From Colletes latitarsis (Eukaryota; Arthropoda; Insecta; Hymenoptera; Colletidae): 64,000 bases of DNA. The stretch spans positions 24,694,001 through 24,758,000 of the forward strand of contig NC_135136.1 of NCBI RefSeq assembly GCF_051014445.1, given 5' to 3'. Positions 1-10,119 of this stretch are shown here, piece by piece (positions within the stretch are counted from its first letter, which is position 1; the number at the start of each line of letters is the position of its first letter). The notes beneath the pieces are model-generated. The model was not told the origin of the DNA. It saw only the letters and a list, made by a program, of their open reading frames with translations, and did not search any database. A program made the position numbers and the translations under genes.

Positions 1-1008
1 TTAAATATCTTATTATATTTTTTATATACTAAATTTTCAAACCTCTTTACCTTGATATCTTCTTTTTCATGTAATTTGAATACTTTTCTAAAGTAATCTT
101 TTGTAAAATGTTCTGTTAATCTAAATTATCTAATAAATCTATATCAGAATTAGTTAATTCTGTTATAAGATAAGTGAAATCAATGAAGACGAAGTTGCCA
201 ATATCAATTAAGTCAACTACTTTTGGTAATACATTTGGTTAAACATTCTTTCTTATTTTTTATCTCTGAATTTCGAGATTACACAGATTAAAAAAATTTG
301 TCTCTCTTTATTATTGTATCTATTTTTTCAGAGGGTAAATAGGTTCGTCATCCCCTTCTTCATTTGGCTTATCTTCATTTTCTTTCTTTCTTTCTTTCTT
401 TATTTGAAATTTGAAAAGTCTATTATTAACTTTTATTAACTTAACCCAGACCTAACCAGACCACAATTCATCTTTCATATATTACTTCTAAATTCTTTCT
501 TATTAATACTTTTCTGTATTAAAAAGGTAAGTAGTCTTTCATGTGATGCTTATTCAACATTCTTACTACAGCTTGGTGTTGTTGTTGTTAATTGTTGTTT
601 CTTTTTTTTACCAAGAATAAAGTTATTTAAGAAGTTTATGCAGAAAATTTCACGTGAAAAATTTATTTTCTTAGAAAAGTACAACGTAGAACTATGATAT
701 GATATGTTGTTTGTTTATAAAATCATCAATAACTACGTATAAATATGGAATTATATGGATTATATGGAAATATGGAATTATTCTATATTCTAACATTTAA
801 ACGACATTATACATACAATAATTGTATTAACCATATATCCAAGCTAACCAGTTTAGCCAGCATATGGACTTCTTTAACAGTTCTCCGTATTCCTTCAAAT
901 AGCATGTCATTAGTGTTGTACGCACTGCATCTCATATTATACGCAATTAATGTGACTTTTATACATATTATGCAACTGTATTATATCAACAAAGGGTGTA
1001 CAAACCCG

Positions 1009-1039
<31 letters not shown>

Positions 1040-1370
1040 AGAAGTATTAAAAAAAGGGTAACGTGGAACTTGAAATGATTTTTTAGTTATTTTCTTTGGA
1101 TATTAAAGTAGATTTCATTGGATGTAAGAGTAGATGTAATTGGACAGTTAAGTATTTTTTATTATACTGTTAAAGCAATGTGTTTTAAGGGGAGGAGGTT
1201 TAAACACCTCGCCTAACCTAACCTCGTCCGGATCTCGAGGGAAGGAACGCTGGGCAAATGGAAAATAATCGGTGCAAGTTGAATTTATTTTCGCTTAGTC
1301 GCCTTATACGATTAAGCCGTTTATTTCTTAAATTTTACTCTTAATTACAATAGATAGAAGAAAATAATTT
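1..1370. other. AT-rich part of unit 1 with microsatellites and a telomere-like motif
   Basis: No gene recognised. It holds a (TTTC)n run near 379-402, TAACCCAGACCTAACCAGACC-type sequence at 442-462 (the TTAGGTCTGGG motif on the other strand), a splice-donor-like AAGGTAAGT near 523, a TAAA run, and CGCCTAACCTAACCTCG near 1201-1217. An open frame at 745-1011 has no protein-like features. The same stretch opens every other unit. Confidence 0.6.
1009..1040 (+). repeat. (TAAA)n microsatellite, 8 units in type A, 7 in type B
   Basis: Eight TAAA units follow CAAACCCG here. Units 2, 4 and 6 have seven, giving a 4-bp length marker that separates the A and B variants. Other sites are near 8675, 21139, 28805, 41269 and 48935. 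Confidence 0.9.
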
Positions 1371-1985
1371 TCTAATTTGTTGATGGAGACTTCGTTAAAA
1401 AGTAATTATTAACGTTTAAAGTTCCGTCGGTAAAATGCGCAAGATTTCGGGAGTATGTCTATTCCACTAAAAATGATTGTAATTGACCCCCGCAACCGCA
1501 AATAATTTTTCCAAAACGATTTGAATTGAATTTTTTTTTCCGTCGAACAACCGTTTTCACACCTTCTCGAATTTTTTTCTAGAAAGTGGGTAGGATTTCT
1601 GGGGTATGTCTGTTCACCAAAAATGATTCTAATTGACCCCCACAGCTAACAATATTTTTTTCAGAACGATTTGAAATATTTTAATTTCGTCGAAAAATTT
1701 CACACCTTCTCGAATTTTTTTCTAGAAAGTGGGTAGGATTTCGAGGGTATGTGTCATTACGCAATGACCAAAAATGATTGTAATTGACCCCCGCAACCGA
1801 AAATAATTTTTCCAAAACGATTTGAATTGAATTTTTTTTTCTCTGTCACCTAATTAGATTTTCGGTAAGGAATTTTTTTCTCGAAAATGCGTAGGATCTC
1901 GGGGGGTATGTGTAATGACCAAAAATTATTGTAATTTACCCTCACAACCGAAAATAATTTTTTTAGAACGATTTGAAAAATTTTT
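1371..1985 (-). repeat. Cluster of ~145-bp diverged repeats, opposite in orientation to the foldback element, unit 1
   Basis: At least four blocks share AATTGACCCCCGCAACCG, AACGATTTGAA and TCGAATTTTTTTCTAGAAA-like motifs. They are the reverse complement of the internal repeats at 4767-5740. The left border (AATTTGTTGATGGAGACTTC and on) matches the right end of the foldback element read on the minus strand. It is probably a second, one-ended copy of the same family. Other copies lie at 9033-9646, 21501-22115, 29163-29776, 41631-42245 and 49293-49906; the A/B differences near 1433, 1861, 1896 and 1944 fall here. Confidence 0.65.
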
Positions 1986-2458
1986 TACCTCTTGTTTTAT
2001 AGTTGTTCCTTCCGATCCATAGGCATAATTTATGAAAAATCTTTTAAATGTTTCATATAAATCTTGGCAAGAATTAAATTTTCTGTAAAAAAAAATTAAA
2101 TAAATTTGTTCTCTGCCTTCTCTAGAAAAGAAAAAATTAAATGAGATGAAATCTTATACATTACATGCTTACTTAAATCGCATTGAAAACGAATACCACA
2201 AATGTTTCAGAATAATCTGCAAAATGGTCTCACTCGCAAAGGGTTAATTGAGAAATAAATGTTTGGTAATTGAAAACAGGTAAGCAGGTTATTAACCAGC
2301 TGTTTTTTTCGCTAAGACAAATTGAAAACTCGGTTCTAACAAGGAAAAGTTGGAATGGTACCCGGTTTTGGGTTAGGTTTTACTTTAAGATATGTATTAT
2401 TAAAGTTATTACAGGTACTATTTTCAGAAATAGAACTATATTCTATTCACCACTAATC
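1986..2458. other. AT-rich spacer before the tRNA-like sequence, unit 1
   Basis: No gene recognised. It contains ACAG|GTAAGCAGG near 2277, which resembles a 5' splice site, and TTTTCAG|AAATAG near 2422, which resembles an acceptor; I could not link either to a coding frame. Same in all units. Confidence 0.4.
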
Positions 2459-2536
2459 AGCGTGGCCGTGAGTGATAAGGTGTTTGCCTGCAAGTTCGAG
2501 CTTCTTCTTTTGCTCTGCAGATTCGAACCCTGGTAG
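2459..2536 (+). ncRNA. tRNA-like (SINE head or tRNA pseudogene), unit 1
   Basis: GTGGCCGTGAGTGATAAGG resembles the A box of a class II (Ser/Leu-type) tRNA, and GATTCGAACCC near 2520 is a good B box about 50 bp later. A T8 run at 2545-2552 would terminate pol III. The arms do not fold into a clean cloverleaf: the variable region is long and the acceptor ends do not pair well. A tRNA-derived SINE head or tRNA pseudogene is therefore likelier than a working tRNA. Confidence 0.4.
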
Positions 2537-2559
2537 AACAAATCTTTTTTTTATTTTTT

Positions 2560-3559
2560 CAATCATATTTTCGTACAATCGTACATAACATGTGACATTA
2601 TATTTTTGTATGCCCTTCGAATATTTCTTTTTTTTAAAGTTGAATTTAACCAAAATTACATTTATAACATAATATGTTATTTTCAATGTACGAAGTACAT
2701 GAATCTGGATGGTACTTTTCGTAAAAACAGTCAAAACATAAAAATTTCAAGCACCACGTGCATCTAACGAAAGTTCTGTTTTCACAGAAATTACAAAATT
2801 TTCTATTTAATGATGATGATGGAATGGAATGACCGCTTCATTTACATTGATAAAATGTGAACCTTTTTTTGGATAGTCGTACCTCGTACTTTTTACCTTA
2901 TACTTGAGGTAAAAAGGGGTATAACCGGGTAAAACAGTTTTATGACATTACCTGCTAACTCATGTTACTGTTCTGATGAAAATGAAACGCTATGTTTTGT
3001 ATTCGACTATGTCCTTTTAAAATTTTTAATCCAACCCATACTTTGTATTAAACTGGTAAACGGGATCACTTTTCTTTTGTGGTTTAAACGGTTTGATGGT
3101 GCACGTTATTAATTCTGATGGATCGATACAATTATTTTTTTATGCAAAGTTAAGCCAAATCAAACATATAATACTATACGGTTTATACGGTTTTATTATA
3201 CGGTTATCTAAAAACATATCGAGGAAAATCATTATTAATTAATTTCTGCAACTATTAATTCTACTACTAAGTTTTGTTTATGTTATAAAAATAAAAACTC
3301 TCCTTATTGAAAAATCCCACAGCGTGCACGATACTGGCAAAGAGTGGATTCTCATTTTAATTTATTAATTTTCAATCTTAAACTATTGATTTTGAAAAAT
3401 CGTATTAATAATATACATATGTTACGCTCACATATAAGAATAATAATAAGAAAAAAATTTCTTTTTTTTTCAATAATTAAAATATGATCAGGGGGTTTTA
3501 AAACCCATTTATTTTCGTAAAATAAATTTTACAAAATTTCTTTTTCAAACTACTTACGT
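2560..3559. other. AT-rich spacer, unit 1
   Basis: No gene recognised. A hairpin with perfect 9-bp arms (TTTTTACCT and AGGTAAAAA) and an 8-base loop lies at 2890-2915. The rest is A/T-rich without long open frames. Same in all units. Confidence 0.4.
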
Positions 3560-3860
3560 ACTTTGCTTATGTGCGCCTACATCGTCATGTGCGTCGGAAA
3601 GTAAAAATGCCTGGGCAGTCAGTCGAGAATCTCGACTCGAGATTCCAAATCGTATGCCGTTGACGGGAGGTCGGATTTCAGTTGTTAAGAGCGAGAAGGC
3701 AAATGTGAGCCTTTCTCTCTCGACTCTCACGAGGCGGTCCGAAATTACTTCGGGCAGCGTCAGTTTGCCTTTGTCGACTTTCCGAAACATTACGAGCTCA
3801 CGTACGCGTGAGAGAGCACACTATGCCTTCGGTGCACTTCTGGCACCTCTGATTTCAGAC
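3560..3860. promoter_or_regulatory. GC-richer, CpG-containing island, possible promoter or untranslated exon, unit 1
   Basis: This stretch stands out from the AT-rich flanks by its GC and CpG content. It includes a near-perfect palindrome at 3627-3645 (arms GAATCTCGA and TCGAGATTC, one central base) and ACGTACGCGTGAGAG near 3799. Frames open on both strands (3554-3790 minus, 3654-3923 plus) do not resemble proteins. It lies about 570 bp upstream of the basic ORF, so a regulatory role is possible but unproven. Copies: 11221-11521, 23690-23990, 31351-31651, 43820-44120 and 51481-51781. Confidence 0.25.
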
Positions 3861-4200
3861 ACTTCCTCTAAACCAATCAAAAAACTTTTCAAACAAAAGT
3901 TACACAGAAATGACAACACTTGACAAGAAATTAGCAAAACAGTTTTTATTCAACAAAAAATCAAGGTCGTTTCAATTTTTTTTTAACAAAAATATATAAT
4001 TTTTGTCTATCGATTTGTTTGTTGTATCTTTGTATTCTCTTTAAAAAAAAAGTGTAAGAGGTCTTAGGTCGAAAATTGACTGGAATTCTTTAGAAGCTAT
4101 GATTTTTGTTCCGAATTCCCATTCACGCGACACACTGTCTCCGCTCCGCCGCCCCCGGAGGAGGATTAAACTTCATTAAATAAACGAAATACAGTTTGAA

Positions 4201-4275
4201 ACCCTCCTATAACACGGTAGATCGGTTCCTATAAAATGCCGTGTTGTCTGAAACCGTGTTATATGAGACCTAACC
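4201..4275. repeat. CGTGTTAT-type minisatellite remnant, left cluster, unit 1
   Basis: Three variants of CCGTGTTAT/CCGTGTTGT occur within 75 bp (one on the minus strand). A related cluster lies at 6048-6100 (CGTGTTAG, GCGTGTTAT, CCGTGTTGC). The two clusters bracket the basic ORF plus foldback element, just upstream of the histone-like ORF. Same in all units. Confidence 0.45.
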
Positions 4276-4427
4276 CAGAGCCAGTTCACTCGAAAAGGGA
4301 GGGGAGTTTATGGTCCGAAAACTTATTAAAAACGAATATTTTTTTTTAATTCAATGACAGATTTTACCACACAGTATTTGTTTAAATAAGTAATATATTT
4401 AACATAACAGGAAATAATTAAATAAAT

Positions 4428-4547
4428 ATGAATGAGCGCAAGCAGGCTGTTGCAGCTCGTAATGCAAATCAAAACGTAACATACGAGAAACGTCGCGAGA
4501 AGGCGTCCCCAAGACGAAAGAAACAAAACCGTCAACGATGTGAATGA
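4428..4547 (+). CDS. Short ORF for a highly basic 39-residue peptide, unit 1
   Basis: An ATG at 4428 opens a 39-codon frame ending TGA at 4545-4547. The peptide starts MNERKQAVAAR and contains EKRREKASPRRKK; about a third of its residues are K or R. It is GC-richer than its surroundings. The start recalls the H3 tail (M-x-R-x-K-Q) and the SPRRKK patch suits a DNA-binding histone tail, so it may be the N-terminal tail exon of the cenH3-like sequence 1.6 kb downstream, with the foldback element between them. A weak donor-like GTGAAT lies near its end. The peptide itself is not a family I recognise and expression is unproven. Confidence 0.3.
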   Translation: MNERKQAVAARNANQNVTYEKRREKASPRRKKQNRQRCE

Positions 4548-4674
4548 CGCGCATCTCAACGACCTATTTTATATCAAACACATATAGATCGCTTTCTCAC
4601 ATTCTATATAAGCAATTTAATTTTTCTATGTATACAGGGTGTTCGACCACCCCTGGGAAAAATTTTAATGGGAG

Positions 4675-5819
4675 ATTCTAGAGGCCAAAATAAGACGAAA
4701 ATCAAGAATATCAATTTGTTGATGGAGGCTTCGTTAAAAAGTTAAATTAAATTAAATTAAATTAAAAAATTTCAAATCGTTTTGGAAAAATTATTTTCGG
4801 TTGCGGGGGTCAATTACAATCATTTTTTATGAATACACATATCCCCGACAATCCTACCCTCCTTCGAGAAAAAAATTCGGGTAGGTGGTGAAATTTCTCG
4901 GCGAAAAAAAAAATTTTTGAAATCGTTCTAAAAAAATTATTTCCGATTGCAAGGGTCGATTATAATCATTTTTTATGAATAGATATACCCCGGAAATCCT
5001 ACCCAGTTTGGAGAAAAAAATTCGAGAGGGTGTGAAATTTTTCAACAAAATTAAAAAATTTTTAATCGTTCTAAAAAAATTATTTCTGATTGCAGGGACC
5101 AATTATAATAATTTTTGGTCGATAGACATACCCTCGAAATCGTAACCATTTTCGAGAAAAAAATTCCTTACCGAAAATACAATTTCAGACGAAAAATGCT
5201 TCCCGTAAATTTTATGTTTGAATCTTTAAAACACCATAACTTCTGAACGGATTGGACGATTTTAATGTTAAAAAAGCCAAACGCCGCGTATTTTAGTGTA
5301 GAATATGTAACAATTATAAAAATATTGGAAAGGTTGTTCCTTGGCCCCGTAATGTTAGAAAACCCCCATAAAAATGGTCCAATTTTCAACTTATATAGCC
5401 ATAACTCCTATAATAGTGAATATATTTCAATGAAACTTTTTTCTCAAGTAGAGCCCATAGGTACCTACAAAAAAGTATTAAACAACTTTTCTGTAGGACG
5501 TCAAGCGAAATTATTAAAAATCAAAAACGAATTTTTAAGAAAAATCAACAGGGGATAGGTAGGTAGGTAGGTAGGTAGGTAGGTAGGTGCCTAAATTTTT
5601 CGGCGAAATTGAAAAGTTTCAAATCGTTCTGGAAAAATTATTTTCGGTTGCGGAGGTAAATTATAATCATTTTCGGTGAATAGACATACTCCCGAAATCT
5701 TACCCACTTTCGAGAAAAAATTCAGTATTGGCGGAACTTTAAACGTTAATAACTTTTTAACGAAGCCACCATCAACAAATTGGTATTCTTGATTTTCGTC
5801 TTATTTTGGCCTCTAGAAT
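4675..5819. mobile_element. Foldback element with 68-bp inverted ends, unit 1
   Basis: The left end ATTCTAGAGGCC... (4675-4742) is repeated in reverse complement at 5751-5819, with about two mismatches over 68 bp. Inside are three diverged direct repeats spaced 143-146 bp (their AATCGTT motifs near 4776, 4922 and 5065), a fourth near 5613, a unique stretch at ~5190-5555, and a (TAGG)8 run at 5556-5588. No transposase was seen, so it looks like a non-autonomous foldback or MITE-like element. Copia inserted at its position 5332/5333 in the B units. Small open frames here are by-products of the repeats. Confidence 0.7.
5556..5588 (+). repeat. (TAGG)8 microsatellite inside the foldback element, unit 1
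   Basis: About eight uninterrupted TAGG units. Present in all six units (near 18021, 25686, 38151, 45816 and 53477) with no length change that I noticed. Confidence 0.85.
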
Positions 5820-6047
5820 GTATGTATGTATAACAGAAAACAAAAAAACACAAAAAATATTATTTTAATTTAACGCAACCTTAATTTAATAAATTATAAT
5901 TTCTAATAATATATTTTTTCATGTAAAGCCACTATATTTCTTTCATTATTCTTTCGCGTCATTACTTTAAGGTAATTTAGGTTTTAAATATGTTAAGCAA
6001 AAATCATGTTATCCAGTGCTGTACAAAGGTTTTCGCAATTTTCTTAT

Positions 6048-6100
6048 CGTGTTAGAGCGAAAGCGTGTTATAGGGGATATGATGCCGTGTTGCAGGGGAC
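6048..6100 (+). repeat. CGTGTTAT-type minisatellite remnant, right cluster, unit 1
   Basis: CGTGTTAGAG, GCGTGTTATAGGGG and CCGTGTTGCAGGGG in direct order, ending about 35 bp before the histone-like ATG. Partner of the cluster at 4201-4275. Confidence 0.45.
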
Positions 6101-6134
6101 AAGCATCCCTGTATAGGGAAATTCTCTTTTACAA

Positions 6135-6420
6135 ATGTCGACGGAATCCCGACGTAACACCTGTATTCACGAGTTGTTATTAATGAAGTTGAAGGTAGAC
6201 GATCAACCAAGATTCACACGTAACCAGTCTTCCGAATTCAAGGACACTTCAATTTGGCGACAAGCATGGGATGCTGCTCACGAAATACACGAAACTTTCG
6301 TCGTGAGAGTAGCAGGTGAAATTTACTTACATAACCTAAATCGAGCACGTACTCTACCTCACTTACGGGCACGAACGTAAGGCGATTTATACAGTCGATA
6401 TCGCCGATTTTTACAAAAGG
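6135..6420 (+). pseudogene. Histone H3-fold (cenH3/CENP-A-like) sequence, frameshifted, unit 1
   Basis: An ATG opens an 81-codon frame (6135-6380) whose product follows histone H3 from the alpha-N helix into alpha-2. RR followed by ELLLMKL matches H3 RR...ELLIRKL at the same spacing; RFTRNQSSEFK matches RLVREIAQDFK; the loop-1 position that is F in H3 is W here (FKDTSIW), as is usual in cenH3; A..A..E..E.F.V and YLHNL..R follow alpha-2. I count about 19 identities in 70. The frame then ends. In the +1 frame, 6340-6420 reads HERKAIYTVDIADFYKR, with the R..I....DI pattern of L2-alpha3, and runs into AAAAG|GTAAGT, a consensus 5' splice site at 6419/6420. I infer a decayed or remodelled histone-fold gene. 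An active gene is not excluded. It could derive from another histone-fold protein. Confidence 0.55.
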
Positions 6421-7666
6421 TAAGTTTTAACATTTAAGTAAACAAAGCCTCTGTAAGTTTTATTTTCCATACTTCAAAAGTAAAAATAAATACATGAAAA
6501 AAGAAAAAAACGTTCTTGACAAGTCCTATAAAATACTTGAGTTCAGTTTGTTCATAATTCATCGGTAAAAGAATCTAACTCTATGTTATCCGATACACAA
6601 GATATAAAGTCAGTTTCTCCTTTCATTATTAGATGCGTTGACTTTAATTTTATAAATTATGATGATAAGTATGATGATTTTACAGAAAGAGTTTATTTTT
6701 AATATTAAAGATTTCCTATATAAAGACAAGAAGGATATTTTTACCAATATCTATCTATCTATCTTAATATTCTTCCCACTTGGCCCACTTACTTTAACGA
6801 GTCTGAGTAAATCATCAGTACTATCTCTATTTTTATTAATAAAAATAATAGTTGGATAACATAGAACTTAATATTATTAGTCACACCACTAATAAAATGA
6901 ATCTGCGATTCCATATCCAAAGATATAGTATAAGCTAGAAAATTCAGATTATTCAAGTTACTTCTATCACTGGTCAAATTTTTTATGAAATTCATGCTCT
7001 TTAAAATATAATTATAATCTACTGGGACTTTTAGTTAACTTATGTTTTAATAAATCAATAATCAAAGTATCTATAATTAATATTAAAATCAAATAAGAGT
7101 AGTCGAAATAGTATTAATATTATCTTTTGTTAATACTATCAGTCTCTGATATTTAAATTTTATTAAATATTTTAAATCTGTTATCACCTTGTTCAAATAA
7201 TTTATTACTAGCTTTGATAATATATTTTGGGATGGATGTTTTAAGAATGGAATAAAAGGAATTCAGTTGTGAATTTTTATGAGGAATAAAGGGATATTAT
7301 TATACTATCAACATGTATATCGTTCTTTAACTTGCCCATTTAGATATTTATATACTTGTATAAATATAAACCCACACTAAAATCATGTAAATATCTAAAT
7401 CATTTTTAAATCTATGATTTGGAAAATTTTAGGGACTTGGAACTTAATTCATCTTTTATCTTACAGTTTTATCACACTTTAGAAGATAAAAATCATAATT
7501 AAACTTACATATACATAAATAATAATTTAATTTATTTTGCATAAAAACAGTCCTCTTCGTGCCTTTATATTTTCATTTTCTATGACCAAAAATTCGAAAT
7601 TCGTTTCATTTTTACAAAAAAAGTGATTGGGATGTCCCAATCGGTAAGTATCATTTGTCGATTATC
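6421..7666. other. AT-rich right part of unit 1
   Basis: No gene recognised. It begins with the intron-like side of the GGTAAGT donor at 6420. An 8-bp inverted repeat (GATTGGGA and TCCCAATC, 2-base gap) at 7625-7642 is followed by CGGTAAGTAT, a near-ideal 5' splice site, at 7643-7650. The same stretch closes units 2-5; in unit 6 it is split by the solo LTR. Confidence 0.4.
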
Positions 7667-10119
7667 TTAAATATCTTATTATATTTTTTATATACTAAAT
7701 TTTCAAACCTCTTTACCTTGATATCTTCTTTTTCATGTAATTTGAATACTTTTCTAAAGTAATCTTTTGTAAAATGTTCTGTTAATCTAAATTATCTAAT
7801 AAATCTATATCAGAATTAGTTAATTCTGTTATAAGATAAGTGAAATCAATGAAGACGAAGTTGCCAATATCAATTAAGTCAACTACTTTTGGTAATACAT
7901 TTGGTTAAACATTCTTTCTTATTTTTTATCTCTGAATTTCGAGATTACACAGATTAAAAAAATTTGTCTCTCTTTATTATTGTATCTATTTTTTCAGAGG
8001 GTAAATAGGTTCGTCATCCCCTTCTTCATTTGGCTTATCTTCATTTTCTTTCTTTCTTTCTTTCTTTATTTGAAATTTGAAAAGTCTATTATTAACTTTT
8101 ATTAACTTAACCCAGACCTAACCAGACCACAATTCATCTTTCATATATTACTTCTAAATTCTTTCTTATTAATACTTTTCTGTATTAAAAAGGTAAGTAG
8201 TCTTTCATGTGATGCTTATTCAACATTCTTACTACAGCTTGGTGTTGTTGTTGTTAATTGTTGTTTCTTTTTTTTACCAAGAATAAAGTTATTTAAGAAG
8301 TTTATGCAGAAAATTTCACGTGAAAAATTTATTTTCTTAGAAAAGTACAACGTAGAACTATGATATGATATGTTGTTTGTTTATAAAATCATCAATAACT
8401 ACGTATAAATATGGAATTATATGGATTATATGGAAATATGGAATTATTCTATATTCTAACATTTAAACGACATTATACATACAATAATTGTATTAACCAT
8501 ATATCCAAGCTAACCAGTTTAGCCAGCATATGGACTTCTTTAACAGTTCTCCGTATTCCTTCAAATAGCATGTCATTAGTGTTGTACGCACTGCATCTCA
8601 TATTATACGCAATTAATGTGACTTTTATACATATTATGCAACTGTATTATATCAACAAAGGGTGTACAAACCCGTAAATAAATAAATAAATAAATAAATA
8701 AAGAAGTATTAAAAAAAGGGTAACGTGGAACTTGAAATGATTTTTTAGTTATTTTCTTTGGATATTAAAGTAGATTTCATTGGATGTAAGAGTAGATGTA
8801 ATTGGACAGTTAAGTATTTTTTATTATACTGTTAAAGCAATGTGTTTTAAGGGGAGGAGGTTTAAACACCTCGCCTAACCTAACCTCGTCCGGATCTCGA
8901 GGGAAGGAACGCTGGGCAAATGGAAAATAATCGGTGCAAGTTGAATTTATTTTCGCTTAGTCGCCTTATACGATTAAGCCGTTTATTTCTTAAATTTTAC
9001 TATTAATTACAATAGATAGAAGAAAATAATTTTCTAATTTGTTGATGGAGACTTCGTTAAAAAGTAATTATTAACGTTTAAAGTTCCGTCGGTAAAATGC
9101 GCAAGATTTCGGGGGTATGTCTATTCCACTAAAAATGATTGTAATTGACCCCCGCAACCGCAAATAATTTTTCCAAAACGATTTGAATTGAATTTTTTTT
9201 TCCGTCGAACAACCGTTTTCACACCTTTTCGAATTTTTTTCTAGAAAGTGGGTAGGATTTCTGGGGTATGTCTGTTCACCAAAAATGATTCTAATTGACC
9301 CCCACAGCTAACAATATTTTTTTCAGAACGATTTGAAATATTTTAATTTCGTCGAAAAATTTCACACCTTCTCGAATTTTTTTCTAGAAAGTGGGTAGGA
9401 TTTCGAGGGTATGTGTCATTACGCAATGACCAAAAATGATTGTAATTGACCCCCGCAACCGAAAATAATTTTTCCAAAACGATTTGAATTGAATTTTTTT
9501 TTCTCTGTCACCTAATTAGATTTTTGGTAAGGAATTTTTTTCTCGAAAATGCGTAGGATCTCGGGGGTATGTGTAATGACCAAAAATTATTGTAATTTAC
9601 CCTCACAACCTAAAATAATTTTTTTAGAACGATTTGAAAAATTTTTTACCTCTTGTTTTATAGTTGTTCCTTCCGATCCATAGGCATAATTTATGAAAAA
9701 TCTTTTAAATGTTTCATATAAATCTTGGCAAGAATTAAATTTTCTGTAAAAAAAAATTAAATAAATTTGTTCTCTGCCTTCTCTAGAAAAGAAAAAATTA
9801 AATGAGATGAAATCTTATACATTACATGCTTACTTAAATCGCATTGAAAACGAATACCACAAATGTTTCAGAATAATCTGCAAAATGGTCTCACTCGCAA
9901 AGGGTTAATTGAGAAATAAATGTTTGGTAATTGAAAACAGGTAAGCAGGTTATTAACCAGCTGTTTTTTTCGCTAAGACAAATTGAAAACTCGGTTCTAA
10001 CAAGGAAAAGTTGGAATGGTACCCGGTTTTGGGTTAGGTTTTACTTTAAGATATGTATTATTAAAGTTATTACAGGTACTATTTTCAGAAATAGAACTAT
10101 ATTCTATTCACCACTAATC

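Larger units (their letters stand above)
1..7666 (+). repeat. Macro-repeat unit 1, type A (7666 bp)
   Basis: First of six head-to-tail copies. The sequence at position 1 recurs at 7667, 20131, 27797, 40261 and 47927. Type A is defined by eight TAAA units near 1009-1040, GGGAGTATG near 1431, a run of six G near 1900, CAAAC near 3891, CTATATAAG near 4602, ATACAATTT near 5177, AGACAT near 5684 and AGCCTC near 6447. The copia target site, GAAAG at 5328-5332, is empty. The unit start is set by the window edge; the array probably continues to the left. No intact host gene was recognised; sub-features are listed separately. Confidence 0.97.

Noticed and set aside
745..1011. 88-codon frame starting MELYGLYG, present in all units
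   Set aside because: Low-complexity, AT-driven composition, ends in the TAAA microsatellite, no motif or family resemblance. Its repetition in every unit is due to the array and is no evidence of selection.
2270..2734. Frames on both strands over the tRNA-like sequence
   Set aside because: The plus frame starts at a TTG codon and both overlap a tRNA-like sequence and T-runs; neither looks like a protein.
3554..3923. Overlapping open frames on both strands in the GC-richer island
   Set aside because: Chance open frames in GC-richer DNA; no recognisable domain and opposite-strand overlap.
5265..5558. 97-codon plus frame inside the foldback element
   Set aside because: Lies within non-coding repeat sequence, ends at the TAGG microsatellite, and resembles no transposase.
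6086..6135. Frame reading GQASLYREILFYK just upstream of the histone-like ATG, resembling H3 GTVALREIRRY
   Set aside because: Tempting as the missing alpha-N start, but it overlaps the CGTGTTAT-type minisatellite, so the match may be chance. Not used in the call.
6340..6420. Histone H4 reading of HERKAIYTVDIADFYKR (H4 has RKTVTAMDVVYALKR)
   Set aside because: The local match to H4 is similar in quality to that with H3 alpha-3, but the adjacent 81-residue frame fits H3/cenH3 much better; H4 is kept only as an alternative.
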